Below are positions 1 to 14,471 of a stretch of 64,000 bases of DNA, in pieces. Below the pieces are notes generated by a model that did not search any database, was not told the DNA's origin, and saw only the letters and a list, made by a program, of their open reading frames with translations. Origin of the DNA: Syngnathus acus (taxonomy: Eukaryota > Chordata > Actinopteri > Syngnathiformes > Syngnathidae); the NCBI RefSeq assembly GCF_901709675.1, contig NC_051100.1, forward strand, positions 11,070,786-11,134,785. The letters are read 5' to 3'. The stretch's first letter is position 1. Each line of letters starts with the position of its first letter. Both the position numbers and the translations under genes were made by a program.

Positions 1-3000
1 TATTTAAACCGAAGCGAGGAGTCCCTAATGAGCACTTTGTCCCGCAGTGATTAGCTCAAAGCAACCTTGGCAGCCAAACAGAGATCAATAGAAACTCACA
101 TTTGATTTGAAATGTGTCAACGGATTATGACGCATCAGACTGTTTGTTCATTTTGCTGTCATTGTTATTGTCTTTGTGGTGTATAGATTGGCTTGTTGGA
201 AGTCCTCCCCGGACATGTCCGATTATAACTCGCCAGAGTATTCGGCTTCCGAGAAAGATGAAAAAGCTGTCAGTGGAGCTCATTTGGGAAACGGAAACCG
301 ACTGGATTGCACAATTGAGTGTTTTGTGCGTCTGAAATGAATTTCTGTGCAGTTCTCATTATGAAAGCGCTCACTTTGAAAATGCAATTGGACGATTTTG
401 GCTTGAGCAATTCGCGTATCGGGACTGTAGCACTTCCTTTGGAAAGTTGGCCAGATGCTCAAATTAAAGATGTAGTAGCAGTCAGTGTGCACCTCGATTC
501 TTCGACTTGTTTACGGACTATTATTGATACGCGCGAGGCCGAAATCGTTAAAGCAGTAGCTCGAATTTCATTTTTAACGAGGAGACGTCTCCTCACTTGC
601 TTATTTATTGCGGTTATTAAGCTAACAGGCTAACAGGAACTTGCTGATGGGCAAAAAAAAAATGGTGACAGCAGCTCATCACAAAATAAGGCAAGTGGAG
701 TTTTTTTCGCCTTTGTTTCGTTGCAATGTGCTGAAAGGTTCTTTCAGGTCAGGCAGAATATTTTTCCTGGCCATCATATCTCTGCTAATTAATTCAAATT
801 GGTTTCATCTCGTGGCTTTTTGAAGACTTGTGCCACATGACGCCAACCGTTCCTGTGCCTGTCTTTGCTCACACCAAATGGGGACATTGATCAATGCCCT
901 TGCTTCTCTTCTCTCTCTCTCGTTCATCCTCCCGCACATGCTAAAATGCCACCGGCGTGAATATTCACCGTCTTCAAGGAGCCTCTGCGGCTTCACGCTG
1001 TGTTGCGATGAAGACCACAAGTCTGCCCTTGACAGCCAAAGTGTCCGTCTTTCTTTCCTTTCTTCCATCCAGCAATGTTCATGTTGAGGTTTGAAGGCAA
1101 GAGTTTGTCTCCTTTACGACCTCGTCCATATGTTGACAAGGACAAGCACGTTGTTCTGTACGTGCCGAGTGACTAACAGAGCCTGACACTTGAAAAAAAG
1201 ATGATTACGGTGGACGCACAAAGCGCAATCAGAAGCTTCTGGAGCAGTGTTTTTAGCAACAAACGGAGGCGTTTTCAATTACCGCTGGCCCGCCATGGAT
1301 TGCTTTTGAAGTGCCGGCAGGATATTGGAGGTCTTGAGGTATGCAGAAGGGGTTCGAGAAGGTTATTCAATGGACGGTGAATTACTTGGATTGATAGCGT
1401 TTTGTTTTTATACCGTAGGTGGGATCATCGTAGGATGGAATTCATGATGATTTGGAAAATTTGGTCCACTTGAAGAGCACTGAATGGCCATTTGTTAAAA
1501 ACCGAAGATCAGTTCAGTTGCCATCTCATGTTTTGCTGCCCAAGGCATTCCTGAAGACCTCCGGCTATAAAATAAATGCGCGCAATTGATTGACGTAATT
1601 CCCCTTTGAGCCGTTCAATAAAAAAGACCACACCTATAGCGGAGAGGAAAGATAATTCATATTTGATACCCTCTCAAAATCCAGCTGATGTTTGTGGAAA
1701 CAAAAATGCCAGCCGGAACGGCATCTGAAATACGGAGGAGTCATCATTGCACGCACTCAGGCGGTCTTTGCTTTACCCCATCGAGGCAAGCGGAAGCGTT
1801 CCAAGGTGCATTACAGCGAGTGCCAATCAATGTCATCGTATACTTTAGGAATCGTGCGTCTCCTGCTGACAGGCCGCTCTGTTTGGCCAATCGGGAAGGC
1901 ACATTGGGCTCGATGGCGTCCTTACATAGCAGAGTTTGAGCGATTCTATTAGAACTCCCGTCACGTAGGACAACAAGTCGCCATGATAGAAAGTTTCAAT
2001 GACAGCGCGGCCTCACAACAAAGCAGCCATGCGAGTCAGCAGGCAAGGAGGGGGGGTGTTATTAGTGAGCTCATGCTGACGAAGCTGTCGAGTCGATGAC
2101 GCCTATCTCAAGTCTCTCCGAGCTCGCCTTCTACTTGTGAGTTACCACAGCAACGCCGTGTCCGAGCACAGTCGCAAGGACGTCTCTGCCAGCTTCCCGT
2201 TGGCTCATTCGCCAGAGAGGAAAAAAGAGCCAAAGGCAAAAGTGGTTTCTAGAACTTGTAGTACTTTGAAAACATCTCGTCACATCGTTTCATGATTTAT
2301 CCTTCCTATTTGAATTAACATTAGCAAGATTCTCGTAACAGAACCGTTTAAGTAAACACCTGGGCGCAAATTTTCGGGTGACGAGTGGGCCGTATGACAT
2401 CCGGCGAAGACTTGAGGAACAGATGCCGGGGTGACAACGGTGCCCTGAAGCGTCAGGCGGCGATCGCGCCATCCAACATGAAAGTTGATTTCTACGGGGG
2501 ACGCTGCGCCACCGGGCCGTCGGCCATTTTACGGCATCTGCCGTTCGATGCTGCCGCGCTGTCACTCGTCTTCATCGACTTGGTTTCCCCCTGCGTGTAC
2601 ACAATTAGTCCCACGGAGCATCTGCTACTTCCCCTCGCTGTCTTTAGTCATCATTCCGTATCATTCGCACAGCCTGGAGACATCTCCGGCGTGGCTTTTT
2701 TTTTTTTTTTTTTTTCACACTTCACGACTTTGCCTTCCTAGCAATCGTGAAAGAATTTTTCAGATGAGAACTCCCACCAAGCAGCATTATTGCGTGTGCC
2801 AGAAGGAGGATGGAGGGGTTGTTGCTGTGCGGCATGTTCAGCGGGTAATGGGAGCCGACGATAAGACAAGGCTAATGCCGCTGTTAAACACTGGTGATAG
2901 CGCTAGCATTATCGTAAACACGTCTGATGGACAGCGAGAGGCTTTCTTCGGACATGTTGTCAGCCGTGATGCCTCGTCAGCTCGCAAAAGCTCCTCCGAG

Positions 3001-4635
3001 GTGTGACTGAAAGCCTTTTAATGGGTTCATTTTATTCGTTAATGGATAAAAGCTGGAAGGATTTTTTGTTCTTTTTCCGCGTGTCTTTTTTGGCGCCGGC
3101 GACTTGCAGGGTTCCCGAGGTGTGTTGTGTTGTCATGTGTGCACTTAAATACACTGCGGCTGTCTACTCTGGACAATGATGATGATTACACTCAGATGAA
3201 TACACGCCTAATAGAATTCTGACTCAATCAAATCCAAAATGGACCTTTGATTGTAATATCATTGTCCGCTTTTATGTGCACAGTGGAACCTCCATTTCCG
3301 ATGCCTTCAAAGTTTGCCCAAGGTCAGCTCGGATAGTCGTTAGCGACCCCGTCGAGAGCACACACGCTCTACCTGACAGACCGAAATGTGTTGACTATGT
3401 CTTAGCCAATATTCCTGAGTTATCATCTACTGTGCATCCTCCTGCTCGCTATTGCCTAGAGACCTAACGCCTCTGGCCTGCAATAGCAGCAAGAGGATGT
3501 GCAATACGTCCTTAACTGCCCTCCCCGAGGAGCGAACCCACACCGGAGAGACACGCATTGAATCCTAAATCAGGGATGGTTTTGCTTCGAGCGATTTAAA
3601 CACCAGGATGTATCCTCATTTGACAATGATTCCTAATTTTTGGATTGACTGTAGTAAATTTTGCCAAGATTAGGGTCCAAGAGGGATCCGTTTTTAGTTT
3701 GGTTACAGATTGACTGACTTTTAGAAATAATGGTTTAAGAGTAGAAAAGTAAGATAAGAGTAGCATCATCTAGCAGAAAACGTCTCCACTGTCGTGTCTC
3801 AATCTGTCTAGAAGCCATTAATAAAACAATTAAATAATTTAAAAAATAAAATAAAAAATATAATGATAATAATAATAATAACAATTCAACTGAGAATATG
3901 CAGAACCAAACCACATCATTTTTTCCTCTGACTTTTTACGTGGGGTCTGCTCATACCAATTTTTAACCTCCTAATTGACTTTTAAAATTTTAGTGACCCC
4001 ACACGGCCGCAAAAATGTAATCAGATGTGCTTGGGGCTCTTACGATACTTATGGAGCACACGCCATTTAAGAGTATCTCCACACACAATCGTGTGAGTCT
4101 CCTCCCTCAAATCAGAAATTACATCTATGAAACATTTTTGGTTTGACTTTTCCAAGCATATGAGGAAGGGGGGGGAATACGTTTTACCACATCACACGAC
4201 AGGATTATCATTCAAGATTATCTTTAAGAGACATAATCAATCCTTTGCTGACTTTGATTACGTGTGCAGGCAATCAGGCTGAAATTCGGGCCGCTTCACA
4301 TCACACCGTAGCTTTGAGCCCGTTCTATTTTCTGGCAAGAACGACGTGATGATTCTCCTCACGCTGCGGCCGCCGTCCTTTGTAATCACAGCCTGTCCTC
4401 ACGCAGACAACAGCTGGCGAAAAGTGACCCCCTCTGACGTCCTGTAGCAATGTGTGACTAACACCCACGTCATTGAAGCGTGCTCCCAGCGTGTCACTTC
4501 ATTAGGGAGGCCGCCCCCCACATGCCAATGAGATCCAGTCGGCAAGATAGGCCCACAATTCAAGATAACAATGCTCACTTTTCATATTAGTGGTTGAAAT
4601 AGTTTTTTCCCCCACTAAAATATTTCACTTTTTTT

Positions 4636-4693
4636 TTAACTCATTCACTGCCAGCCCAGTTTAAATAGTCGTCAATGGCAGTGAACGAGTTAA
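4636..4693. repeat. short palindromic repeat, TTAACTC family, copy 1
   Basis: The stretch begins TTAACTCATTCACTGCCA and ends TGGCAGTGAACGAGTTAA, so its ends are an imperfect inverted repeat around a ~22-base centre. A second copy with the same ends is at 35926-35993. Such ends are common in dispersed fish repeats, from memory. It is a solo remnant with no coding capacity. Confidence 0.6.
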
Positions 4694-5946
4694 TGTTCTC
4701 CGGTGCTTCACATCACCCGATCCCCTTTTCTAAACTTTTCATGTTTTTAAACAAATGATGTGATGGTGCTGGCAGGTGGTGCAATCGTGTTCCTGGGGCA
4801 GGACCTCGCTCTAATTTACATGCGCGCACACACACACTCATCATCTTGGTGGGCGGGCAGTGGGCGCGATGACTAAGCCAAGGTTGGCCATGTGCTGGAA
4901 CATAATCCACTGAAAGCCAATCTCCCGCATGCTCACCCACCATGATTTTATCACTCAAACAGTACGCTAACATAAATTAGCGAATAAAGGAAGCACTGAT
5001 GCCGCTTAAGACTTTGAGGTAAAGCGTAAAAGTTCACTTCAATAAGTGTTGTCATGTCGTTTGCTCGCCAAGGTGTGAAAATAATGGATGAAATTGATGT
5101 TTAGTGAAGGAATCAAATTTGTATCTAGACATGACTGGATACTAAAACTTCTTTTTGCACTTGGATTGAGTCGTAAACCCCCGACGACTTCCAGCTTTCC
5201 CTGAATGACAATTTGTGCTCACCTTTTTATCAATGTAAAATAAACTGTTGCTTGCACGTGGGAGCCATTAACATTAGTTTTCATTATTTTTATTGGATTT
5301 ATGATCGCGCAGACTGACATCATGGAACTCAATTCGCTTGGACAGTTGAGTTCATCCGTCATCAAGGCGAGCTTGTTAGCAGTGTCCAAAGTGTCTGGCT
5401 GTACATTTGAGGAGTCTCCTCATTGGGCACCAGGGAGCAAATGTACCCCGACCAAGCAGAGTGGAGCATGACAAGGAAGCGAGTGAGAGCAAAGCCGAGA
5501 AGGGAGGGGAGGGGCGAGGGGGGGCGAGCATGGAAACAGAGGTGTGTCGGGAATAGAAAAGCAGCAACGATGCGGTCTATTTTTAGATGCAAGCGGCGGG
5601 GGTCCTTACTCCCCAACCGCTCCCTCCTCTCCATCCCTCCGTGCCACATTCCTCCTTGGCACGTGCGACAGACGCTCAGGACGGCTGCAAGTGTCCTGAA
5701 TAGCAAAAAGCAGCTGGATTGCTGGCAGCCTGACATTCGGCCTTTTCACGGACCCGACAAGGACAGCACAAGTGGCTGCTCGGGCGCACGCAAACGCTGA
5801 AGGGGCGATGCGGCGCCACTTTGACGTTTGTACTATGAAGCAATGAAGATGATGGACACCTCAAAAGCCATCACTTCCACAATGCTGCTGGTTGACAAAA
5901 GTGATGGATGCGGTGAAATGTCCCCTTCATCCCCCCAGATACAAAC

Positions 5947-6266
5947 CAGCTCAGTGGCCTAGTGGTAGAGTGTCCGCCCTGAGACTGGAAGGTTGTGGGT
6001 TCAAACCCCGGCCGGGTCATACCAAAGACTATAAAAATGGGACCCATTGCCTCCCTGCTTGGCACTCAGCATTAAGGGTTGGAATTGGGGGGTTAGATCA
6101 CCAAATGATTCCCGAGCGCGGCACCGCTGCTGCTCACTGCTCCCCTCTCCCCCAGGGGATGGATCGAAATCACATGGGGATGGGTTAAATGCAGAGGACA
6201 AATTTCACCACACCCAGATGTGTGTGTGACGATCATTGGGACTTTAACTTTTTAACTTTTTTTTTA
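5947..6266 (+). mobile_element. tRNA-derived SINE
   Basis: The 5' part resembles a tRNA gene. It has an A-box-like TGGCCTAGTGG at 5955-5965 and a perfect B box, GGTTCAAACCC, at 5998-6008, i.e. an internal RNA polymerase III promoter. A tRNA-unrelated body follows ('accaaagactataaaaatgg', 'gattcccgagcgcggc', 'aaatgcagaggacaaatttc'), ending in a 'gggactttaactttttaac' tail. This body is familiar from abundant tRNA-derived SINEs of ray-finned fish; I do not assign a family name. The open frames across it (about 5871-6229 on both strands) are artefacts of the repeat. Target-site duplications were not resolved. Confidence 0.88.
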
Positions 6267-6540
6267 AGATGAAGCTTCGATTTGATACGTCCGCCTTCTA
6301 ATTACATTACCACATATACCGAGATGGCACTAAAGCAATACTTTTATTTTAATTGTTTCTGTGAAACAATAAGCAATACCATATAAGGCAACATCTCTTA
6401 TATGGACCAATTTGTGATTGGCCTGTCATTCCATCAGATTTCAAACAAATGATGCCAGAATTTAATCAAATAAATTTTTTGCGGTCGGCCTTGTCGAGGT
6501 AGAATCAGCTGGTAAATATCCTGTCTGTCTTGCATTTTGC

Positions 6541-6585
6541 ACACACACACACTTACACGCACACACACACACATGCACGCACACG
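6541..6585. repeat. (CA)n microsatellite
   Basis: Imperfect AC dinucleotide array with a few T and G interruptions. No gene is associated with it. Confidence 0.9.
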
Positions 6586-9500
6586 TGTCAGGCTCCGATG
6601 CAGACTACATTGCATACAAGGGAAATGAATACCTTGCAAAATTATACAAAGCCCAAGTATTATATTTTTGACCTTGGCTTTTGTTTGCGCCAACTCCGAT
6701 AAGAATGATTTCCGCACGGTGGGAATAGAAGATGCGATAATTCTGCCAATGTTACAATCCAGGAGTGGCGTGAAGGTTAATTAGGAGATAGCAATCAGTG
6801 TTCACAATGTCCATGCCGGCCAAAGAGATGAGAATTAATGGAGGTGGATTTTAGTTTTGAATTAGTCTATAAAACTATATATGCATACATTAGCAGCAAA
6901 GGGTAATGGTCTTCAAAATGGAAACAAATATGACTCAACATGTGAGTCATGATCTTATGCAAATCACGGACGGTCAACTTAAACGATAGAGGGGGCCACA
7001 TATTTTATCGTCAGTGCTAGTCGGGTCCACTCAGGCTGATAACGTCTCTAAGCTAACGAGGCAAGTACGGGGGCTTGGAGGCGCTTGTGAGCAATATCTG
7101 CCATCTAGTGGCCAACACTGTTATTACCACTTAAGACTGCTCAGCTTTTCGCTTTTATTGTCGCAAATCAATCGACGGATATTATGTGTGCGAGCTTGCT
7201 CTTACTTCATGTCAATTCATGAAGACAATGTCAATACTGTGAAACAAATTTTGTTTTACCTTTTTAATAAGTGTAGGTCGCTGACAAATTCCAATATTAA
7301 ATGTAAATGAATTTTAAAGCAAACTATCACAGTGCCGCCATTTGAAGAAGAGAAAGCAGCAAGAGACTCCTGATGGGGTTGGGCGCGCTGGCGAAGCTGA
7401 GCTAACAGCGCCGAGCTGTGAGCCTCAGTTGGCTGCTCAGCTACTTTTAACCTGCAAGCTGTGAGTGTTTGTGCACCTCTGATGACTTGAAAGCGCCACA
7501 GCTTTATGCAAATCCACTCGCAGAGTGTTTGCCAAACGGCAAAACCGAAATTGTAATGGGACGCCGGGTAGTCATTTTCTCGTGAATTGCATTGTCAAAT
7601 GTACCACGTCAGGGACTGCTTTGGGTGATTAAGTCTTGGTCCTGTAGTCCTTTCAAGGCTCAAACCTGGCTGTCTTGTCGGCATGCTTGTCCCCCACTGG
7701 AGTTGTCAAGGCTTTCTTGATCTGTGTGCAACTCTGGTCGCAGAATGGAAAACAATACTTTGAGTTCCTAATAAAGCTTTGAGTCATGGACACAGGAGGA
7801 GGGAGGGATGACTGTGCTGCAGCAAGGGTCTGAATATATTGCCCCTCCCAAAAAAAACTGCCGCCATCTCTTTGTGAGGATAAAAGCTGACTGGAGTGGC
7901 ACGCTGCTCCCAATCAAAGCGAGACGAGAGGGGAGGATGGAACCGGTTTGGGGGCGAGGGGGGTCGGGAAGGACACAGCACCAAAGCAGGTTGAGACAAA
8001 GTTGGTTTTACAATGCAGGTGTTAGAGGGAGCATCAAAGAGCTGGAGACGAACCAAAGAGGACATTAGCGCCGTCGTGGCGAGGCCAAAGGGCTACAAAA
8101 TAAAAGCAGTGGAAGGAGATGGACAGTCCCACATGAAAAGGGAAGAAAAGAACATCCCGGATTCCGGCTGGCAAAATGAACTGCAAAGAAGCCGAGGCGA
8201 TGCACAAAACAAGATTTTTTTTATTGCTGTTGACTTAGAAGGCTGCAAATAAGATTTGAGCTTTGGCAATGAAGTGAGGCGGCAGAGAAATGTACATAAA
8301 GGCGCAGTTGTGATATTGAAGGAACGCTAAAATTGGTTTGCTACTTTTGCAGATATTTTCGACTGGTGTCACAAATCAAGATAGATTTCAGCAAAAAGTC
8401 ATCCTTGTTCAAGTCATCTCACAACTCCCGACAAGACTTTTTCCTAAATGTTGAGCTGGAATGAAACGTCCAGACAAAGACAAGGAGGTCAGAGTCAGCC
8501 GCTATCTTAACGTCCAGGCTGCCTTCCACCCATCTATAATCCAAACAGACAAGACTAAAGGCTCCAGCTGTCCCCGACGTACACCAATGGGGGATGGGGG
8601 GCGGCGCTTAGAAGCAGACGGAGCGCCGCTATCTTCGCTAGCGGCTCCAACTGCGATTATATATTTTTGCAAAGAAAAGCCGCTTCATCGCGATCATTTA
8701 GGTGTGCTAATGGGATTTATTGCTTGATTCGGATACCTGACGACAAGGAGCAAAGCTTTGGATTTAATCACGGCTAATCGCAACATTACAGAAGCTTTAG
8801 CAGTGTGGCCCAGAAAGAAAAACATGATGGGAAGCAGTCATTGTTTTTTTTTTTTGCTTTGTTGCAGATTGGAAGATGAGCCAATCAATAGTACTCTCTT
8901 CCAGAGAAGGCTCGATGCCTCCTTTAATCACGTCTGGTGCACCTTTGAGTGTCCAATGACGCAGGTAGTGAGCCAATGTTTTTTTTTCTTGGTACCGACA
9001 TTGATCATGATAGCGTTTGCAACAATTGCGAGACATTCGTAATGCAGTTCTGCTTACCTTTTAGCGTTGACGTAATGCTAACGTTAAGTACTTCACTAGT
9101 TTTTAAATATTTTGGTGGGAAAATACTTTTTGATCATTTCAGTTGTATGTCGGTGTCCACTACCCAAGCATTTAATTTATTATTCATTATTTTCTCCATC
9201 TTTATCGTGGTTAGATTTGTTCGACACCAACATGGCTGCTGAATGTTAAGATGTTAATTAGCTGCCTTTGATTACAGCTTAACATGCTGCGCAATCTGAA
9301 TGTATTGTCTCGCCACTTCTTCATTATATCCCTCGGAGACATCGCAGTTAAATGTCGTAAACAACGTCGACACGGCTCTGCGGATTATCTGCCGTTGCCG
9401 CCACTATTGACTATAGCAGGCGCGTGCCGTGCCAGCCCTTCTAATTGGCATTTAGTTATTGACCACGGTAAATGTGGACACGATGGATTACCAAGTCATG

Positions 9501-12500
9501 AGCCAATCGTCCAAGCTGGCGGTGGCGGCGTTCGATAATTTGCAGTTGACGTCGTAGCCACGCGCATTTTGCAACACGCAGGGCAGATGTACAAAAGATT
9601 TCTCTCTGATCTTGTAATTATAGATCAACCCTCCTCACCCGCCCTTCAGTTTCAAATCTTCTGATTATAGGTTGAAGGCGGCATTTTGCAGTTTGCAGGG
9701 ATGAGGCAAAGTTTTCCAAAATGATCTCATGCCGGTGAGGCAATAGGCAGATCAATAGCAGGCACCAATACCTTCGCCTTGCTTGTTAATTCCGTTTATT
9801 TCTTGCTTCATTAGTGCGTCTCACCGAGGGAGGGGCAGGGGTGATGCTGCAGCTCTCACTGCTTAGCATCAACACCTTCTCCAAAGCAGAGTCGCACTCC
9901 TAAAGGAACATTAGCCGTACGCGTGTTAGCAATACGTCTTCTCCAGGAAGACATATCACATGATTCAGCCCATGGGTAATACAGGCTGACTTTTCGGTGA
10001 TACGAGCATCTGGCAAGGCGATGTCTGATAAATAATGTCATCAAACGGACACCGGCAGGAAGAGGCGCTCCCATCAGACAATCACTTAAGGCGAGCGGCA
10101 CTGATTAGATCGCACGGGATTTAACGGCAAGGCCTTCTTTGTTGTATCACTCTTGTGGGGCTCCTCCAGTGTTCTCTGCCACTTAAAATTTTTCATTTCA
10201 GTATTCAACCCGAGATTTTGGATTGGTCGGGAGTCAGCACTCACACGCTCTACGTGTAAAATGATACATATTAATTAAAAAATTAATTAGTTCTGCCTCA
10301 ATAATCGTATCCCGTTTTGACATGATGTCAACAATATCGAATCGTTTTCATCGATTCCAATGCCCACATAAATTCTGCTATATTCGTTTTTTAAAGTGGA
10401 AATAACCATTGGAAGTCATCAATTTAATTAAAACACCCCAAAAATGCACGTACGGTCGTCACAGGCGGAAGCTGCGCCATAAAAAAAGTAACAGTCATGG
10501 GACACGAACAAGGCCGATAACGTTAAATATTGACGCCGCTAACTTTTAGAACGGAAGGCGTGTATGAATCACGGCGGCGCTACTGTGGTAAAAATTGACT
10601 GTGATTATGTTTAATGTAAGGTTTCGTGGCGTACATGCGACTGCGTCTGCTTAAGTGCTTCGAGGTGGCGCAAAGAGAACAATCGAAATGGCAGCGCCAG
10701 TACACCCTCATTTGCCGCAAAGGCGGCGTGCTGCCGGGGGAGCGCTTACGTCCAAAGTGATCCGTATTGACACGCACATGAGCGGCAGAATGCAAAACAG
10801 TACGCTCTCCTTCATCGACTGAAGAGAATAATGACGGCGTGAAATAGCGGCGCTCGAAACAAAAAGCGCATCGGTGCCGTTGAGGATTGATGGATCCGCG
10901 CGGAGACAAAAGCCAAAGAGGCGAACTGGAGAACAATTACTAGATGCCCGTCGGCAGCTGAAATGTAAATATGGGGCGACCAGACGCTCGACAGGCTAAT
11001 GTTCTGTTTTAGTGCCACGCGGGATTGCCGTTCTGACAATCCTGACATGCTGATGACGAGCTTTGAAGAATTGAAGAAGAAAATGAACCTTTAAATGCTG
11101 AGCGATGTGATCTTGTGGACGAAAAGAAGCAAGAACGTGATTGGTTCACGTCATTAATTGGCCTCATTTGAAAAGACCTGACAGGTGTCTAACATCAAAA
11201 AGGGGTGTGGCTTATGTATTTTTTCAGCCTTTGGTAAGACATTGGTGAGTAATGCTGTATTAAAAAGGTGCCGGCTGATGAGCGTCCATGTTCTGAGTGG
11301 TTGAGAATTCGTCTTGTCGGCGGCTCGCATGAAAAATTCAGCTCGCTCTCTCACGTTCGCCCCACATAACGCTACACGCCGTCATGTCCATGTATGCACC
11401 GGGGTATTATTCATGCCAGGCACACGTGAGCAGGCACACACGTGTGCTTACTTTATCCATATTTCTCAATATTTTTTTTTACTTTTAAAGTCTTGACATT
11501 TTTCACATAGTCACGGTCATTCGGACATGCGCCATCTCACTACTTTTTGCATTAAGCTGATTTATGATCAACAGGTCCTGTAATAGTGTACAATTGACAA
11601 TTAAGAAAATCCCATGTGACCATTGTTGTAGTTAAAAAGTAACAAGTGTCTGTGCTCTTTCTGGCCGAGGCGTCCTTGAGGGAAAGAGAAATCGCTATGG
11701 CACTCATCTGCAAGCAAAGCAGGTCAACACCTCGACTCATCCGTCCTTTTTCATTAGAGGCTAAACGGCGGGAATGGAGCAGCGGACGAGAGCGAGCCCG
11801 AGTGAGAAAGAGGAGAGAGAGAGAAAGGAAGGATACAGCTGCGGTCCTGGTGGAAGCGCTTTTTAACTAGCATCCGCCGTCCTTAACCGGAGAACTCCCC
11901 GTGCTCTTGTTATGTAACTCCCAACGGTAACTATTGAGGAGATGAGAGCGAGCTCATATCAACATTTACACGCCGAGTTTATGACATTCTTGCACAAGAA
12001 GGCAGAGGCCGATAAAAGCATCTCTATTTTTTTTTTATTTATATATAAAGTGGCCCAGTCATAGCGGGCCGCCGCCTCGACTGGCATCTGGCATGCGCCC
12101 GAGCCCGAACCGCAGCCTTCCCATTGAAGTTTGACCCCAAACCACTCAAGAAGCGGCGTTTTCATCCCGGCTGCCGTGACTGCCTTCTCGCTCTTATGCC
12201 GCCGCGTATGTGGGTCAGCAAGTGCACGCCTTCACACAGGTCCAGTCCGAATGAAAAGCCACGACGCGTTTTGAAGAAAAATTCAAAGTGGACAAAGGAT
12301 GCTTTGTTTCAGCTGAGCTGTCATCGCATGATTTTCAGATCGGTCTCGAAACAAATCCAGTATTTAACTGTCTTCAAATTATGAATACAAAATAATGTTT
12401 AAATGGCTGCCCGCTAACAGGACAAGCACAGATCATTTTATGTGGGCCTCTTCTGAAAAATTTACTTTTTCATTGCTTGTACAAGAACATAAAAATAGTC

Positions 12501-14132
12501 GGGTCTCTGGGGTGTCTGCCCCGCCATCTTCCGTGTAATCAAACAGCCAAGTAAATCTTTTGTTATCCGTCCCTTTCTGAAAAGGTGCCAGTGAGCAAGC
12601 CATTCGGGATACTAACCACCTACACACGAGTTTATTCAGCCATGACTTGGCCAGCCAGGCTGGCGAGGATCTGGCAATTTAAAACCACGGCTTGGCTATG
12701 GCATCCCAAACACTGGAGCCAAAAGGTAAGCAGAGCTGCCGTGAGTTCTGGCAGATGCCGAGATTAGCGCTAGCTAACGGCAATAAACTGAAGTCGGCGT
12801 TTCTTGATGTAGCAATGTGAGATTGTCATGAGGAAAGGTTTGACTTAAAATTAAAAAATGATTAAAATCACACATTTTAAAATAAAGAAAAAGATGATAG
12901 GCCAGTGAGCGATACATATCAAAGTGGGTAATACGGCAGCTCACACTTCATAACGGAAGCCTCACGTGCGGCCTAAGTGAATTTGCCTTCAGATTTTGAC
13001 ACGCCAGCAAGTGCCAGACTCAAATAGCTCAACCCTTTTGTTGTTATCTTTTTGTGACTAATAAAGTCTAGGCCACTGGGGAGCAGGAGCCTCTCTTGTT
13101 GGCAGGGAAGCAATTTCCCAAAATGGATAAAAAGATTGCCATCAAATCAGCGGCGGCGGAGCGCGCTCTCGTACATCTTTTTGTCACATTACAGGTATTA
13201 AAATTACAAGTCCGCCTCAAGTTTTAAACATATTATCTTGCGGTTCCAGCTATTTCGCTGCCAACGTGATACGCATGCTTCATTTCAAAGTGAGCCTTTC
13301 ACTTAACGTTATTGCCTTTTGCTTTCGTGTTCACCAACAAAACAAGAAATCAGCCAAGGCGATCAAACGCACCCCGCCACGTAGCAAGGTCGAACATGCG
13401 AACGTTGCATCATGAGTTAATTTATCTAATGTGCGAAGCCGCGCCGGATTAAATTGTCTCGACACTGCACCGCCCCTCCCTACCCTTTTTTGCCATTCTC
13501 CGATAACACTCACATCCCGCCGGTGTCGTTTGTCCTCCGTGAAGGCAGACTAAAGTGCCTTCTCCCAATATTGTTAACTATGTCAGATTCTGTACAAACA
13601 GTCGGCGCACCTGCGAGGAAAACCTGCGCACACGCGTGCTCTACAAAACCTTGACGTGCAGTCAGCTGATGTTGCAATAGAAGCCAGAAATGAGCACTGG
13701 CTATCTTGGAAATCGCCAGTTATGGTTACAAACACGCAAAATGGGGTGGGGGAGTGGAGGGTCATCAATATTGGATGCTGCTGCATCAATAATGCATCAC
13801 AAGCGATAAGGTGAAGATGCATGATACAATATATGCAGGGTGCTCCCCAAATTTATATCGTCTATTACAGATTTTCCCGCCCTTTAGCAAGACGAGGTGC
13901 ATATTTCAGTCAGGGTTAGTAAACAACCACCATCTCTCCTGAAATGATGATGATCTCATCTCAGTTCCTTACTCAGTGTGAAATCTGGGTCACAAAGCTA
14001 TAATTCTGTTAGAGAAAACGGATGTACACACTGCCCTCTAGTGGAAGAGCAATGAATTGTTCTGCCTGTCAGTATACGTCGCTAGCACGACTAGATAAGC
14101 AAAGATACGATAAATCTATAAGATATCATTTG

Positions 14133-14175
14133 TGGTACCATATTTTTCGGATTATAAAGTGCACTTAAAATAATT
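14133..14175. repeat. remnant of a dispersed vertebrate repeat
   Basis: The words 'accatatttttcggattata' and 'aagtgcacttaaaat' resemble the 'CCGTATTTTCCGGACTATAAGGCGCACTTAAAA' start of a widespread fish repeat that I recall. Only one end is recognisable and the boundaries are approximate. Confidence 0.4.
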
Positions 14176-14471
14176 AAATTTTAAAAAAATCCCCAAATAG
14201 ACCTGTTCTTTGTGTGTGAATATTTTTTGGAGGAATATCACTCAATGCTAACTTTCTATTAGCCTGTCAATGGCATTTTGCATTGACTACTAGCATTCGC
14301 ACAGGTGATGCTTCTACAACAGTTTGTCTTGTATTTAAATTAACAATGTGTGTACGGTAATTTGGCACATTGAGCATCTTTGATCCTAACACCACAATCA
14401 AAATCACAATTAAATTCCGATTAATTTCCCAGCGTAGACCCAAAAAACACAAACCGGATAACTGAAGGTAC

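Larger units (their letters stand above)
1..14471 (-). other. presumptive rgs7 intron or flank without recognised exons
   Basis: This is AT-rich sequence with scattered short open frames on both strands, none resembling a known domain and none with convincing paired splice sites. Recognised contents are a small TTAACTC-type palindromic element at 4636-4693, a tRNA-derived SINE at 5947-6266, a CA microsatellite at 6541-6585, CTCF-like motifs at 7099 and 14031, and a repeat remnant near 14133. It is called intron only because the rgs7 first coding exon ends with a donor at 14472. It could also hold enhancers that I cannot recognise. Confidence 0.4.

Noticed and set aside
5947-6020. Possible true tRNA gene (perfect B box)
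   Set aside because: The tRNA-like part lacks a proper acceptor stem and runs into a SINE body and tail.
5871-6229. Overlapping open frames of 60-98 codons on both strands
   Set aside because: They lie entirely within the tRNA-derived SINE; not protein-coding.
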